Shown here piece after piece: positions 1-12,387 of a stretch of DNA of 64,000 nucleotides. The notes under the pieces are model-generated. The model saw only the letters and a program-made list of their open reading frames with translations. It was not told the DNA's origin and made no database searches. This DNA is from Echria macrotheca (Eukaryota > Ascomycota > Sordariomycetes > Sordariales > Schizotheciaceae). Each line of letters opens with the position of its first letter. Position 1 is the first letter of the stretch. The translations under genes and the position numbers were made by a program. The stretch lies in contig MU839833.1 in assembly GCA_030411725.1 (NCBI GenBank), positions 1,178,001 to 1,242,000 on the forward strand. The letters are read 5' to 3'.

Positions 1-1706
1 AGACAGGGGAAGCCAGAACTTACGGAGTGGCCCGGTTGGAAACCTCGTTTGTGATCTACATAGGACATGTTAGCAGGCAGGCCCCAGGTGCGGAATTCCC
101 GAAAGCGCGCTCAACCGGATCTTCGTACGGCGAGAGCGCGGCGAGATAGGGAGACGTACCACATCGACACCACGATTCCGCGCAACGGCAACAACCGTGT
201 TAAGCGTTCCGAAATCGACGCCTGGATGCGACAAAGACGCTGGTCAGTACAGAGGTCCGGACATACCAGCGAAGGGGAGCTGGGGTTGGCGCTTACCGAC
301 GACACTCATGTTGGCGGGTTGATGAGGGGCTCTGATAACAGGCTGGTGTAAACAAATGCGCTGGGGCGGGGGAGCAGTAGTTACTGCGCTTTGGCTTTGG
401 GCCGGGAGTTGCTCACCAGCGGGAGATTCGGTTTCGAGATGGCAGTGGTAGATAGACCAAGGGAGAAAGTTCCTTGCTCAGACACTGAGCGTGGATAGCG
501 GCGTGGAGGAATAAGGCACGAGGGAAGTTTCTTGGACTGCAGGTCAGATTTGGTTGGTAGAGAAAAAAAAATCAGTCGTGAGCTCAACGCCCGACTTTGC
601 ACAGGCAGATTTCCTTCCCCTCCAAGAGGGGCACTGGGGGGGACCCGCGAGGTGTTCATAACCCCGCCCCCGAGGGTGCGTGGGGCGGTGCCAAGGCCAA
701 CAGAAGATGGAAGAAGATTCTCGATTGGCCCAAGTCTTGCCCTCTGCCTCTCCGTCAGGCACCCGTCGCCTTTGCAAACGCAGCAGCCGCCATTGGGTTG
801 GGCACTGGCTGGCCTTGGATGATTTCATTTCTGTCAATGGCACAATGCTGGTTCCGGTTTTGGACAGGTCGTGTCTTTGCAAAGTCAGACAATCCAGCTG
901 TCGATTGTCAACAAGAGGCAAACAATTGCCTCCGCCATCAAAGCCTGAGAAACCCAAAGTACGGAAGTACCTAGGTCTGGTAGAGTACAAGCATGTTTGA
1001 CCCGCCCTGCCGTGCATCTATCAATATGCCACCCCACCAGGCTTGGCTGGGCTCAATTCTTTCATCGCGGGGCTCTTCCTCACCGCCACCCTTCTACTAT
1101 AGAGTAATCGCCTCCTGCCAAGGTACATCTGCCCCAGGAAGCCCCGGAGCGGATGCCATGGTGTTATGAATAATTCCTGCCGTGTCTACCGGTGCCTTTG
1201 TGACGGCCTTTTCGAGTCAGGCCTGATGGTTGGCAGAAGATCACAAACACGGTCTATCCTGGCTGTATTGCTTTTTCATTGATTGTTCAAATTCTTTAAA
1301 CCCCGTTCCAGAATGCACCTTATTCTCGCGCCGAAAGCCCATATCCGTCTTGCCGTTGTACCAAGATGATTGCAGGTACGGGATATGTGCATGTACCCCA
1401 TAGACCGGCCCGAGTTGCTCGCTCTCCCGGTCCGTACCTCTGGATCCTATTACCTTTTAAACACGCCATGTCATGTCCTCCACCCTTGGCATATCGTAAT
1501 CAGAAGCCACAGCTATGCCTTGGCTCGACGGACCCATCTCCGTCCGGCGGCCTTTTGCTTGCACCGCCTCTGTGCTTCTATGAGTTCTTCGACACGGGGT
1601 TGGTCAAGGACAGTTGTTATTACGGAGCAACAGTCTGTGTCGTTCCCTCGAAGTCCTCAGAGCAGCCGACGGCCCGGTAGCCAGTTTCCCATCTCGCCGC
1701 CCTCAA
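1..1706. other. Left-edge region without a recognisable gene
   Basis: No reading frame here shows a recognisable domain, a believable intron structure or a usable length; overlapping short frames lie on both strands. The right part probably holds the 3' untranslated region of the chitin synthase gene that ends at 1707. The left part may belong to a neighbour that lies outside the window. Confidence 0.5.
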
Positions 1707-4310
1707 CTATCGGTGGCTTGGCCCTGGGCCCTGGCTGGGCCGCGGAGAAAGGCCTGGACCTTCGGACGAGCCAAGATGAGACTCGTCGATTTCGGCTTCG
1801 ACTTCCTCTGTCGAAGTCGTTCGCATGAAACTGGCTCGCGCAAGGGGGCTCCGTCCCGCCCGACCTGTTGTGCTTGGTGGTGGCATCAGCGGTTGCTGGT
1901 TCGCCGCGCTCGGATCTGTTGAGTTTGCTCGTGATTGCTCATGCGCCGATGCCCAGGAGCCGATGCTGTCGGTGCTGGCAACCCTTCGATGTGTCGGCCG
2001 GCTAGGACCCTCCGAACCGTCGACGAATCCTTCTCTTCGCAACTCGGATTCCGAGAACTCGTACACTTGACCTGGCGGCGGTGATCTCAGAGCTCGGGAC
2101 GCGCTCATGAACTGGTTCATCTGGTTGGTTTGGGCCAGTTCATATTTGCGTCGGTCTTCTTCGCCCATGATGCTCTCCACTCTGCGAGGCATGTATACCG
2201 ACACGTTGCCTGTTTGTGCTGATAGCTCACTGTCGAGCGAGTCGCGACGGCGCCGCTGCCTCTTCCCTTGGTGACCCATCCCCCCAAGCATGTTGACACT
2301 CGCCATCGAATCGTCCGGGTGTTGATACCAACCGCTCGGCGTCCTCTCCGGCGCGGCGAATTTGCCAACGACCCTGTCGGGCGGTTGGAGAAGACTCTTG
2401 GATCTTGACAGGCCTTCGTCCTTGTGTGCCAACTCGTTTCGCTCCTTCGCCGCGGGGATAAAGGATTCGGGGACGATGTTCAGGTCATCTCCAGTCTTCT
2501 CGGCAATTTCGATGGCTTCTTGGGCTGTCGTGTTCGAGTCGGCGGCAGCGGCATCAGCACGCGGCCCACCCCAGGTCCGCTGGCCAGCCGTGAAGATACC
2601 GTATACCATGTAGTACCAGTTGAAAAAGGGGTTGAGGACGAACATCATCGGGTACAGCCACAACTTGAATCGCTTGAGTTTGGCGCCGAAATAGATCATC
2701 ATCAGCCAGTTCAGACCGAGTGAGATGGCGATAAAGCCCACGGGCAGATCACTGACTCTCTTCGTTGTCGTGACTAGGGCGAGCAGCATGATGAAGAACA
2801 GGAGGGCTGTTGTTCTGATCGTGTTCTGCATGAAGCGAACCACGATGAGGATCGGGTAGCGCTTCCAGAGTCTCCAGTCTGTCAGCATACACACCTCGTT
2901 GGTGATGAATCCCAGAAACCATCGGCGTCTCTGCTTGATAAGAGATCGCATCGTCTGGACGGCTTCCGTCTTGCAAAACGCCGAGGTGCACATCTGGATC
3001 TGATAGCGCTTCTTCGCGCCAATCATGAACAGATGCGTCAACCAGCGGTCCTCCCCAAGATGACTCTTGGCGAAGTCGAAGAGATCCTCGCACTGCTCTG
3101 CCTTGTCGGCGAAGTAGTACTTGGCCATGCGCCGGAAGGCCGAGAACCGCAACATGGTCAGGGCACCAGGAAGGCAGGTGACGGCTCCACAACCCGACTC
3201 GACTGTCCGCTCGAACAGTTGTCCATGGACGTACTCCATATCCTGCAGCAGCGTGATGAGACTGTGTTTCCTCGTTGTCGACGTGATGACGCCCGTCATG
3301 GCCAACATATCCCTCTTGTTCCCCGGGCTGAGCTCCATATCGTAGACAAAATTCTGCAGACACACCCGATCTAGAATGCAGTCCGAGTCGATGAAAAGGA
3401 TGAAGAGATTGTCGTTCCGGCGGAGATACTCGTGATACACCTTGTCGATGAGCTTGAACGTCTGCTTTTGGCAGTGCCTCTTTCCTCCGTGGGGGAAGCG
3501 GGAGACGGTCACGCGGGCCCCCCTATACGAAACGTCGATACTCTTCGGATATGACTCCAGTGTTAGGGGAACGCCGAGCTTCTCGATGGTATTGAGGTAG
3601 AGCTCGTCTTCCTGGTCTCCGTCAAACGACAGGAACACATGGATACAGGACGGCGGGTAATCGCAGTCGACGACGGAGTTGACGGCGATGACGAGGACAT
3701 CGGGCTCTTCCTTGTAGCAAGGCATCACAATGACCACCTTGGGTGCTGATACCTCGTCGAGGATCTGTTTGATGCGTTTGGTTCTCCCAAGCTGGTGGGT
3801 GACGATTTGGTAGACACAGAAGAGCCAAGGGATCGTCAAAAGGCCGGCAAAGCTGTAGAAAGCAAACCACTGGAGCCAATTCACCATGACCTGAGGCCAA
3901 ATCCTCGTGACCTGGCTGGGCAACGGCAACGTCACCAACATGACCGGAAGGAATATGCATCTTTGATGGGCCTCGGTTAGTATCTGTCGTCCACATTCAA
4001 GCAGCTCCGGCCGAGGAACGAATCGGGGTGGGAATGAAAATACCTGAGAATTAGGAAGAGGAAGCCGACAATGAATGCCAAAACTCGGACCGTCCAGTGT
4101 TCTGCCTTGATAAACACCTTCCATAGACAGTACATGAATGCAGCTATCCATAGGAACCACTCGAGAAAGGCGGCAACCATGACCAGGCCAATGATAGACG
4201 TATATACGATCTATAGAGGAAAGGTATCAGCAGCGAACAACGAGACGCCGCCATCAAAGGGATGTGTATACCTCGTTGACCGGCCATGGCTCTACCAGGT
4301 CGTCCGCCAT
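1707..4310 (-). CDS. chs6: Chitin synthase, division 3 / class VI type (membrane glycosyltransferase family 2)
   Basis: Polymerises GlcNAc from UDP-GlcNAc into cell-wall chitin at the plasma membrane. Three exons: 4272-4310, 4044-4210 and 1707-3960, with introns of 61 and 83 bases; the spliced CDS is 2460 bases (819 aa). The N-terminus begins MADDLVEPWP and runs into several membrane helices (about residues 20-68 and 80-110). The catalytic core holds CYKEEPDV, FIDSDC (about residue 258), EDRW (about 372) and the hallmark QRRRW (about 412), then a second group of helices. The last roughly 240 residues are Ser/Pro/Arg-rich and probably cytosolic. There is no myosin motor or cytochrome b5 domain and the length is far below class IV/V/VII enzymes, so I infer class VI; the class is less certain than the enzyme family. 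Confidence 0.9.
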
Positions 4311-7074
4311 CTTGGTGAGAGGCAGGGCCGAGGCCCGGAGCGTAAGGAATGCACCTGGATGGCAAGACGTTGGCACTAGGAGAACAAGAATTTCTCAGGC
4401 CAAGATGCCGAGGGAAAGGAAGCCCGGTCGCGGGGCGGTGGACGGATAGCTGCAGCGACTGAGGAGCCCAGGAGCGGCCGCTTGCAGGCCAGCTGCCGAC
4501 AGCGAATGTTCGCTCTCGGGCTATAAGGAGCGACGAGGTGCTGTGCTCTGTCTCGGAGGGAGTTGTCGTCAAGCCTTTTATTCAAGGGCCGCTATGCTCC
4601 ACCCCGGGCGTCTTCGAAGGCCACCATGTGTTGTCCGTCCCTCGGGGGCAGGTGGTTAGATGTCGAGAAGGATGAGGGATGGCAGCGAACCGGGGAAAAG
4701 AAAGAGGATGAAGGTGTCGAGCCGGCTCTCTAAAGCTGTGAACACCGCGATGCCCTGTTTGGGCGCAACGCCCCGAAGCGTCTAACCCCAGAAATGAGGG
4801 ACGCCGTGGGTTGGACACGCGGCGGCAATGGGCCGGCCGGGAGGCACAATATCTACAAATGAAGCATTTTAGCCGGCGCCATAGCTGATCAACAAAAGGC
4901 TCACGAGGCCCCACGGGGAAAGCCTCACCAGATCGGCGGGATGAGTCCAGAGTACCCGAAATGAAAAGAAGGGAATAAAAAAATGCAGAGAAAAGGGATG
5001 GAAAAGAAAAAGAACAAGGCTTGTTAATGGTGCTGTCGTCGCCTTTCACATTGATCCGCACCAGTCCCCGATGGACCGCAGCTCCGCAGTCTGGCAGTCG
5101 CTCGGTGAGGAAAGCAAACGGAAAGGAGCCAACCAAGGACAAGACAACCAGAGAACAAACAAGATCTGCACCTCCCTCCCCATCATATCCACCCAGAATG
5201 TCGAACAAACGCCAAGAATGCCATCCCATCTGGGTGTTTAAGTCGGTGCGACCTCGAAGAGGCGGGCCGAGTGAGACTGGTGAGACTGGAAAAGAGGCTG
5301 AGAACCAGGATCTGAACTCGTCTCCGATGTTGATATGCTGTACACCTTGGAGCACCTCCAACCGATCTCGCCAGCCATAACCGAGCTGAGGAGGCGAGAG
5401 AAGTTGGGGGTTGAGGTTTCCACTGACAGCTGCAGGACGTCTGCTTGGTCCGGAGCGGCATGGAGTCTGCCCACGAGCCTTGTTGTTCTTTTCGTCAGTC
5501 CCCCAAAGGCGGAAAATAAAGTTGTGTAAAGTCCCGGCGCTTGCCAGGTCCAGATTCCCGTCATGGTAACATCGGTCAATGCTTCTGCAGGAACGACGAG
5601 GATCTTCCGATATAGCGGTGCATGCCAGGTTGAAACTCTCTCTCACCTGCATGGTCGGCGCAAAGCTCTACGGTACCTACCGTGGCAACGCAGCTAGGAC
5701 ATGTTGTAGAAGGCTTAGCAATTGGCCGACTTATTAACCATACTCGATCAAAGTACGGTAGCGTTTGTCAAGTGTTGAGGTCTGCCAGAGAGTCTGGTCC
5801 AGAAATCCTGATACACGTTTGTTCCACAACAAGCTCGGAGTCTGGCCCGTTCCTGCAGCCAAGCGACTGGACAGAGAGAGGGCTTGTGTGCGAAGCAAAA
5901 GTCAAAAGTGCGCTTCTAGAAACAATGAATCGGGCCACTTCCGTGCCTTGCGTCATCACTTGTGAAAAACTCAAAAAACTCAATTAGAACAGCGGGTCCA
6001 GAGGAATGGTACCAAACGGCATTTCCATCCGGCCACCTCCATCCGAGCATCAAGTCTGAATTGCCGGCTGTTTTGCAGCCTAGACCCAATTCTATGGCAA
6101 TCTACAATCTCTGTAAATCTGTGCCACCGCAAATGCGGCACCGCTACTCGTCAGAGTCTGAAAAACGAATGTGATAACTGTTCAAGCCAGATAAACGAAC
6201 GAAGTCTCGTCGAAGCTCAATCTTGCTCCTACGCAGAAACCAAGCTGAAATGGAGGGCCTGCATCGCTACTTCCAGCCGGCGAAGCGACACCAGGTTATC
6301 TGTGATTGCTGAAATGCACCCCAGATCGCTGGCACACTCACTCCCAATATAGCCGGCCCGGCTTCGCTTGCGCTGTCCACGCGTCAATGGCACATCTCCC
6401 TCCTCCGTTCGTCCCTAGAGAAAATGCAATATCTCTTTCTACTTGACCCCCTGCGGACAGAACTCGATGGGTGGCCAGTTCCTTGGCCGTTCGCGATCTG
6501 TGGCTGCTCCAGGCTTCTTGACACCGTAACCCCCTGATGTTCGGAGTGCGGTTACCGTTCGTTTTCCATCGGCATGGGCCGGGACTTTTCACAGTCCTAA
6601 GATCCTTCCGTCCAGCTGACCGGTGGAACCGAAGCCGACACGTTAGACTCGGTATTTTGCAGTACAACATGACCGCTTGAAACCAGGCTTTAGTGAATAC
6701 AGCGGGAGATGTGGCTGTCTCAAAATCGATGATCAAGTCCTATAGTTCCGGTGAAAGAGGCACCAGTGTTAGCGAGGTTGTCCCAACCAAATATCCCGGC
6801 CCTCTCAGTCTTTCACCACACACTGCGGGATCATCTCGAACGATGCCTAATCGTCGCTATGAGCTCCGGAGCGGGTTTTCGTGAGGATTGTGAGAAGGAA
6901 AAACGAGTCTTCGGATTTGCGTACCAGTCAACATCGCTGAGTTGGAGCTTGCGGACACGCTGTCCACTGCGCTCTTTGACAGATCTGTTATCGAGCCGGT
7001 TATGGTGATATGATGTCGGCTTGTCATTACCTAGCAATGAAATGTGAGTATTTCAGTAGGCTCCAAGGAGGCAC
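4311..7074. other. Upstream region of the chitin synthase gene; no gene seen
   Basis: This 2.8-kb stretch lies between the chitin synthase start and the 3' end of UPF2, both on the minus strand. It probably holds the promoter and 5' leader of the chitin synthase gene. An open frame of 356 codons (4582-5652, minus) is present, but it shows no domain and no protein-like composition, and I do not call it. Confidence 0.5.
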
Positions 7075-10000
7075 CTAGACTTTACCATCTTGATCCTCGC
7101 TCTCACGCAGATCATAATTGAGCACGAGGCTCTTGATCCGCTGTTGTTCCTCCCTCTCGGCTTGCTGCTGGTTCTTCATCGCAATTGCAAACTGAGAATC
7201 GGACGGCAGTGCAACCGTACGGCTCTGGATATATGTTAGGATCCGACACTTTCGACGAAATTTGTCCCACATACCTGTTGCCGATTCCCCTTCTTTGTCA
7301 ACAGGGAGAACGCCATCATTCCGGTGCTCCCGTCGGCCGCGTTCTCACCGGCCTCTCCTCCGGAGGACACGTCTTTGGCCTTGGGCCTTACGGGAAGGGG
7401 AAGGTCAAACTGGTGCTTGCGCTCAGCTTTCCGGGATTCTAGACTCTCGGCCATCATCTTGGCGTATTCGCGCTCGAAGTCGGCCTCATCTTCAGGATCA
7501 ATCTCCTCCTCGGGCCTAGTCACCACAATCTGCGCCTCTTCTTCGTCTTCATCATCAGAGTACATGGGATTTTGATCGGCGTCCTATTCCATCATGAGAG
7601 GTTAGTTTGTCATATCATTGTCACTGAAATAGTGTCGGACGCACCTCGAGGTCTTGGTCTTCTGAATCCTCGTCGTCCTCGTCATCTTGCTCATCAAGTT
7701 GCAAGTCATCACCATGCTCGTCGTCTGAAGTCGCGCCGCTTGTACGATCATCTTGCTCGATACCCTTGTCCAACCCGCTCGTCTTATGGTCCTGGGCAAC
7801 CGCCAGCTGAAAAACCTTGGTTGCTTCCTCGAGATTAGAAGCTAGCTTCCACTGCGGTCTCGTAAGAGCGAAGATATCCTGCACGAGGAACTCGATATCC
7901 ATGGGTAGGGGGTTTTTCGTGAACATGTAGTACTGGAAGAACGACAAGAAGTAGTCGAGCTTCTTTCCCGCAGCACCTTTGTTGAAGAACATTCCGCAGG
8001 TCTCCAGGATGGTGGCAATCAACCGGATACGAAAGAAGTCATCAGGCATGTCAAATGGGCTCATACGGCCAGGAACAGGCGCTCCTCCTAATTTGAGGTG
8101 AGCAAGGAACAGGAGATTAAGCGGGGTTTCTTACCGTGCCCGAATGTCATGATCTTGTACATGGTGTCGAAAACTACCGGGTGCTCGAGCATCCGGTAAT
8201 TGTACAGCTCTCCCAAGTACTTGACCTCTGCGATGCGCCTCTGGTTGAACTTGTAGTCGTTCTGTTCGAGACCCCAAGAGATTGATTCGATAAGGCAGTC
8301 GATCACGCCAATGACGAAACCTGTATGGTATCGATACAGGGCGCTCAGCAGGATCGCCAAGAGGTGAATATTGCCGTACTTGATCTTCCCCGGCTTCGTA
8401 AACACCTTGTGAAGGATGGAAACAACCTAAATAACCATCAGCGCTGCAAATTCCTCAGGGGCATCTTTACGGACATCTTTTTCCTCCCAGTGAAGCCTGC
8501 GAATCTGCCTCAGGATCTTGCTGTAATTGCGCTTTGTCAAGTCTACATAGACAAGCTTCCTGATGAAAAGCTCCATCGGGGTCCTTTCCTTCTGCTGGAT
8601 AGCAGGGCGCTGAGGCGGATCGACGTAGTAGACGGCATTCTCGATCAACATCTTCTCGGCTTGTCCTATGTGTTGCACGGACTTCTTCCGCTGCAACGTC
8701 TCGAGAAAAGAAGCCATCCGGGGAGACGTCTCCGGGTTGCGCAGGAGATATCGACCACAGTTCTCCAGGAGGTTGCAGATAATCTCAATGTTCATCCTCG
8801 AAAAATCGTCGAGGCTGACCTTGAGACAGTGGAAAACAACATGCTCCGGAACAATGCCGAATTTGGTCAGCTCGGCCAGATACCGAATGTTTCCCAGACG
8901 CACTTGACCCAAGAACTCCTTGTCCTTGCGGCGCTGGAGGCTGCGGAACTCGGCATCCAGATAATCGACAAGCCCTTTCGGGATGTCTGGCATGTACTTT
9001 CCAAGAATGGCGACAAGCCTTGACCAGTTTGGGAGAAGGTCACCACGACCCTTTGGAACATCGGTCAGAGCTTTAACGAGGCGGTTTCGGGACGCCTTCG
9101 AGTTGAGGAAGCAGAAATCAATCGCCATTTGATCAATGGCGTCCTTGCTTGTCAGGTCGGGAAGTCGGAGTAGAAGGGCGTCGACCTGTGCTCCGATCGT
9201 CTTGTTTGCGATGGCCATCGACTGGTCGTCAGCTGTGGTGTCAGCCGTCTTTGCGGCTTCCGATCCTTCGGGATTGTCAGTCTTCTTGCCGACCGGTTCG
9301 TCCGCATCTGGCTTCTTCTTTTTGACCTCTTCGAGCAGCATACCCGGCACTTTTCCTTTGAGATCGACTAGGTTTTCGTAAAAGCGGCGTTCTTCTTCAT
9401 CTTCCCAGATTCCCGAGCCATCGCCCTGGCCTCTGAGATACTCGCCCGCTTTCACAATACCGATGGAGCCGTTCATAGCTGCTGATGGGTCCTCCGTATC
9501 TTTGAGCTCCGGCATTTCCGCGCCGATAATATCGGCAATGACCTGTGCGTTGGCGACGAGTCGCTCCTGAGCTTTGACTTGCTTCTCAAAGTTGGCCTGT
9601 CGGTCCTCAAACACCTCGCCAGACTTGACGTATGCCTCGGCATTTTTGCGGGACTGGCTGTAGATGGCTTTCTGGTCCCGTACAAGGTGGGTTTTGACAT
9701 CTTCGAAATAACGTTTGAGGATGTTTCTGAAGCGCTCCTGGAGTTCAGGCGATGTGAACGGCGGGTCGTCCGAGATCGAGGCTGCTCCATCCTCGCCCTG
9801 CTCCTCCGTCTCCACCGTGGATTTCGTTGCTCCGTCCTCCTCGACTGTTTTGCGGCCCTCGGTACCAGCAGCCTGAACTCCAAGAATATCCCAGCTGAAC
9901 GTCTTGACAAAAATGACTAGAAGCGGGAGATTCACGTGTTCGCGGTCATGGCCCAGCAGATCCTTGAGCACCTCGAGAGGGAACGGCTCTGAACCACCAT

Positions 10001-10699
10001 TCTTCACAGAGCCTCGAGGCTTCGGTTCGCTCGGTCGGCCGGCCGCACCTTTGGTGGCATCGTCGGGGCGGGAAACATCGTCGAGGGTTCGCAGGACTCC
10101 AACAAGCCACAGTTCGGTGACAACCCGGAGGAGAACACGCTGTCGGACCAAACGATCTTTCTCCTCCTTCTCCCTTGCTTCAGCCGTAAGGGTCTTGAGG
10201 TAGGCCTTATCGGGCGTGGCCATCGACTTTCCGAGTAGCCATCCCAAGCGCTCCGTGAAGTCGGCAGGCCCAAATCGTTGGTGTAGAGCGCTAACAATCT
10301 CAACGCCCGCCTCGATCTCGCCGGGGGACTTGAGCCTGCAAAGGCCTTCGTGACATGCCGACACAATCTCGGAGAGGTACTTGGACAAGCTGACGGTCCG
10401 GATCTCTTGGAGGAAGGTGTTGAGAGTTGCTTGGGAAATCGCAGTTCGGAGACGCTTGATGAAAGCTGTGTTTTTCTTGAGGGTCGAATCAAGAGACTTG
10501 GCAACGGGGAAGAGATCTAAGGGACGATGCTCAGCATGCGCAGGATCGACACAAGGGATGCGGGGGCGTACCCTTTTCAAGATTCCATGCCCTCTGGTTT
10601 AAATCACGGAGTTCGCCTGCAAAAGCCCCAGCCATGTTAGATCAGACTGAAGAGAGGAGGAGGGCAGTCGAGGGACATACGCCGTCTTGCGCGATCCAT
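7075..10699 (-). CDS. UPF2: Nonsense-mediated mRNA decay factor UPF2/NMD2 (three MIF4G domains)
   Basis: Cytoplasmic scaffold that links UPF3 on the mRNA to the UPF1 helicase and triggers decay of transcripts with early stop codons. Seven exons: 10681-10699, 10572-10616, 8475-10516, 8135-8426, 7645-8087, 7275-7583 and 7075-7224; the sum is 3300 bases (1099 aa). The protein starts MDRARRRELRDLNQRAWNLE. MIF4G-like helical repeats lie at about residues 25-240, 455-640 and 665-880. A long Asp/Glu-rich stretch follows, then the C-terminal segment with FEREYAKMMAES and LPLPVR that in the family binds UPF1. The first exon is only 19 bases. The donor at 8474 reads gtccgt, which is weak, but only this junction keeps the frame and the following VSILHKVFTKPGK block. 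Confidence 0.93.
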
Positions 10700-11838
10700 G
10701 ATGCGTGGTCGGTCGGGGGTTTCTCAAGCACGGGAAGTGTCGGCGGTACATTCGTTAAAGGTGCTAAGGGCCTGTAAGAAATCCGTGGCAATGCCCATCA
10801 GCATTTGCAGACATCGGAAGGATAGTTGGCAGATGTGGCCGGTAAGGGCACTCTGGTTGTAGAAAATCGAACGGAAATGGCGAATTGACGTCGGCGTGCG
10901 GTTCCGAGTGGAAGTTGCTCTCTTCAGAAAACGCAGCGGTTGTGACGAAATTGACAAAAACCGATAAGTCACGGTGGGATCCCCTGAAAAGGCGACCACG
11001 CGCGCCAGGACCAGCCGCTAATCATTGGCCCATTTAGCGCACTAAGCGAGCTTCGTCCGCCCAAACGCCACTGCCCCGCGATCCCCACAGCGCGAATAAA
11101 CCCCGCGAAGCACTGGCCAACAAGGCAAAAGTCAGGGCTCACCCACATCCAGCCCATCGAACCCCTCAGGCGATGCATCCTCAGCTTGAACTGGGTGACT
11201 GGTTCGATTCGAGGTTCCGCACAGAGGAACAAATTTAGGGAGGCGACTAGACTAACACATCTTTCGGAAACGATGCGAGCTGCAAAGCCATAGGCATTAT
11301 CGAGCGGATCCCAGACATGGTTGACGGAAAAGTGACGACCGAGTGGACTGGGGATTGTGTCAAATTTGGGAGAGCCGCGACAGATATAACCTTACTTGGG
11401 GTCTCTTTAGCAGGTATCATCATCGACAGCAGCCGGGTGAGAAAGAGGCCTGCTTTCTCGACCTCGAAATATTCCGTACATATGCCAAGCCTCGTCCCAC
11501 CCAGCCGCTGTGCAACCCACCTGCGTCTTACTGTACTCTGAGCTCTTATCTCGACACGACCGTCATTCAGACGACCACAGCGGCCCCTCGGCCCATAGGT
11601 ACTCTGCTGCAGGAGAGGCAAGCGCGGTGGCAAGACGCATCCAGAGCCACTGGCTATCTTTTGCGAACGACAGGTACGGCATACCTGGCGAGTTCCATCC
11701 CGAAAACGGGGAGCGGCTTGGCCGTGGGTGGCCGGGCGCACGTCTGGGCCTGGCTGTTGAAGCATCTCCGTGTAATCGGCTAGCGGGCTCCTTATCACAC
11801 GCGCTGATTTGCTCACCCCAAGCATTTTGCAACTGCCA

Positions 11839-11844
11839 GATAAG
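11839..11844 (+). promoter_or_regulatory. GATAAG site, candidate NIT2/AreA binding site
   Basis: GATAAG lies 549 bases upstream of the nitrate reductase start and 55 bases before the NIT4-type palindrome. GATA factors of the NIT2/AreA family bind such cores under nitrogen limitation. Further GATA/TATC cores are scattered to the start codon, including TATCTA near 12335. The six-base motif is common by chance, so the call rests on its position. Confidence 0.5.
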
Positions 11845-11898
11845 AACATTCAACACTGTCGGTCAGGATTCCCTTCCCCAGACGTCTGGCTTTCCATG

Positions 11899-11906
11899 TC
11901 CGCGGA
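11899..11906 (+). promoter_or_regulatory. TCCGCGGA palindrome, candidate NIT4 (nitrate-specific activator) site
   Basis: The eight-base palindrome TCCGCGGA matches the site described for the Neurospora Zn2Cys6 nitrate activator NIT4. It lies 489 bases upstream of the nitrate reductase ATG and 55 bases after a GATAAG core. This pairing of a pathway-specific and a global nitrogen site is the known architecture of fungal nitrate reductase promoters. Binding here is inferred. Confidence 0.6.
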
Positions 11907-12387
11907 AAACATCAGTCCGGCTGCAATGCTTCGCCGGGTCCAAGGACGGATCATGAGCCGCCGGGCCATTGACAAGACGGACGTCTGGTGGAAAGGGCTG
12001 GCCACCCCCCGACGGGATGCAGTTTTGACGACTGCTCCAAATGCTCCCCACCACCAGACGCAGACGTGCTGACATTCCCGCGCGAAGCCCACGCCCCCGG
12101 AGAAGCAGGCCAAGATCGACGATCCGCCAGCGTTACCAGGGGCGCTGGAATCCCAACTTCGATAGCCGATCTCTCTAGCCTCCCAGCCGTTCGTCATCGC
12201 CGGGTAGGGTCCCACGGGCCTCCTAGTGAGATATAATCGAGACTGGCCTCTGACCCGAGTGCTTGGCTTATACCCCTGAGCCGTTCTTTGTTCTCTCTAT
12301 TCATCCCAAGCTTGCACACTTGGTGTCCACTAGATATCTATATTTCAAGTGGCTTGCCCGTTTTACTTCGTCTTATCCCCTGTCAAT

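Larger units (their letters stand above)
10700..12387. other. Divergent promoter region between UPF2 and nitrate reductase
   Basis: This 1.7-kb stretch separates two divergently transcribed genes. It holds a perfect NIT4-type palindrome and several GATA cores (listed separately) that fit nitrate reductase regulation. Open frames here (for example 11247-11849, minus) have no recognisable domain. Confidence 0.6.

Noticed and set aside
4144..4572. Minus-strand frame of 142 codons overlapping the chitin synthase start
   Set aside because: The splice model 4272-4310 to 4044-4210 explains the conserved N-terminus, and this frame runs through the first intron.
4582..5652. Open frame of 356 codons on the minus strand
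   Set aside because: No domain, odd composition, and several opposite frames are open at the same place. It fits the long upstream region of the chitin synthase gene.
11201..11210. GGTTCGATTC, similar to a tRNA B box
   Set aside because: The flanking bases do not form a T stem, and no acceptor stem or A box lies at the right distance.
11247..11849. Open frame of 200 codons (minus) in the nitrate reductase promoter
   Set aside because: No domain and no protein-like pattern; it lies just before the NIT2/NIT4-type sites.
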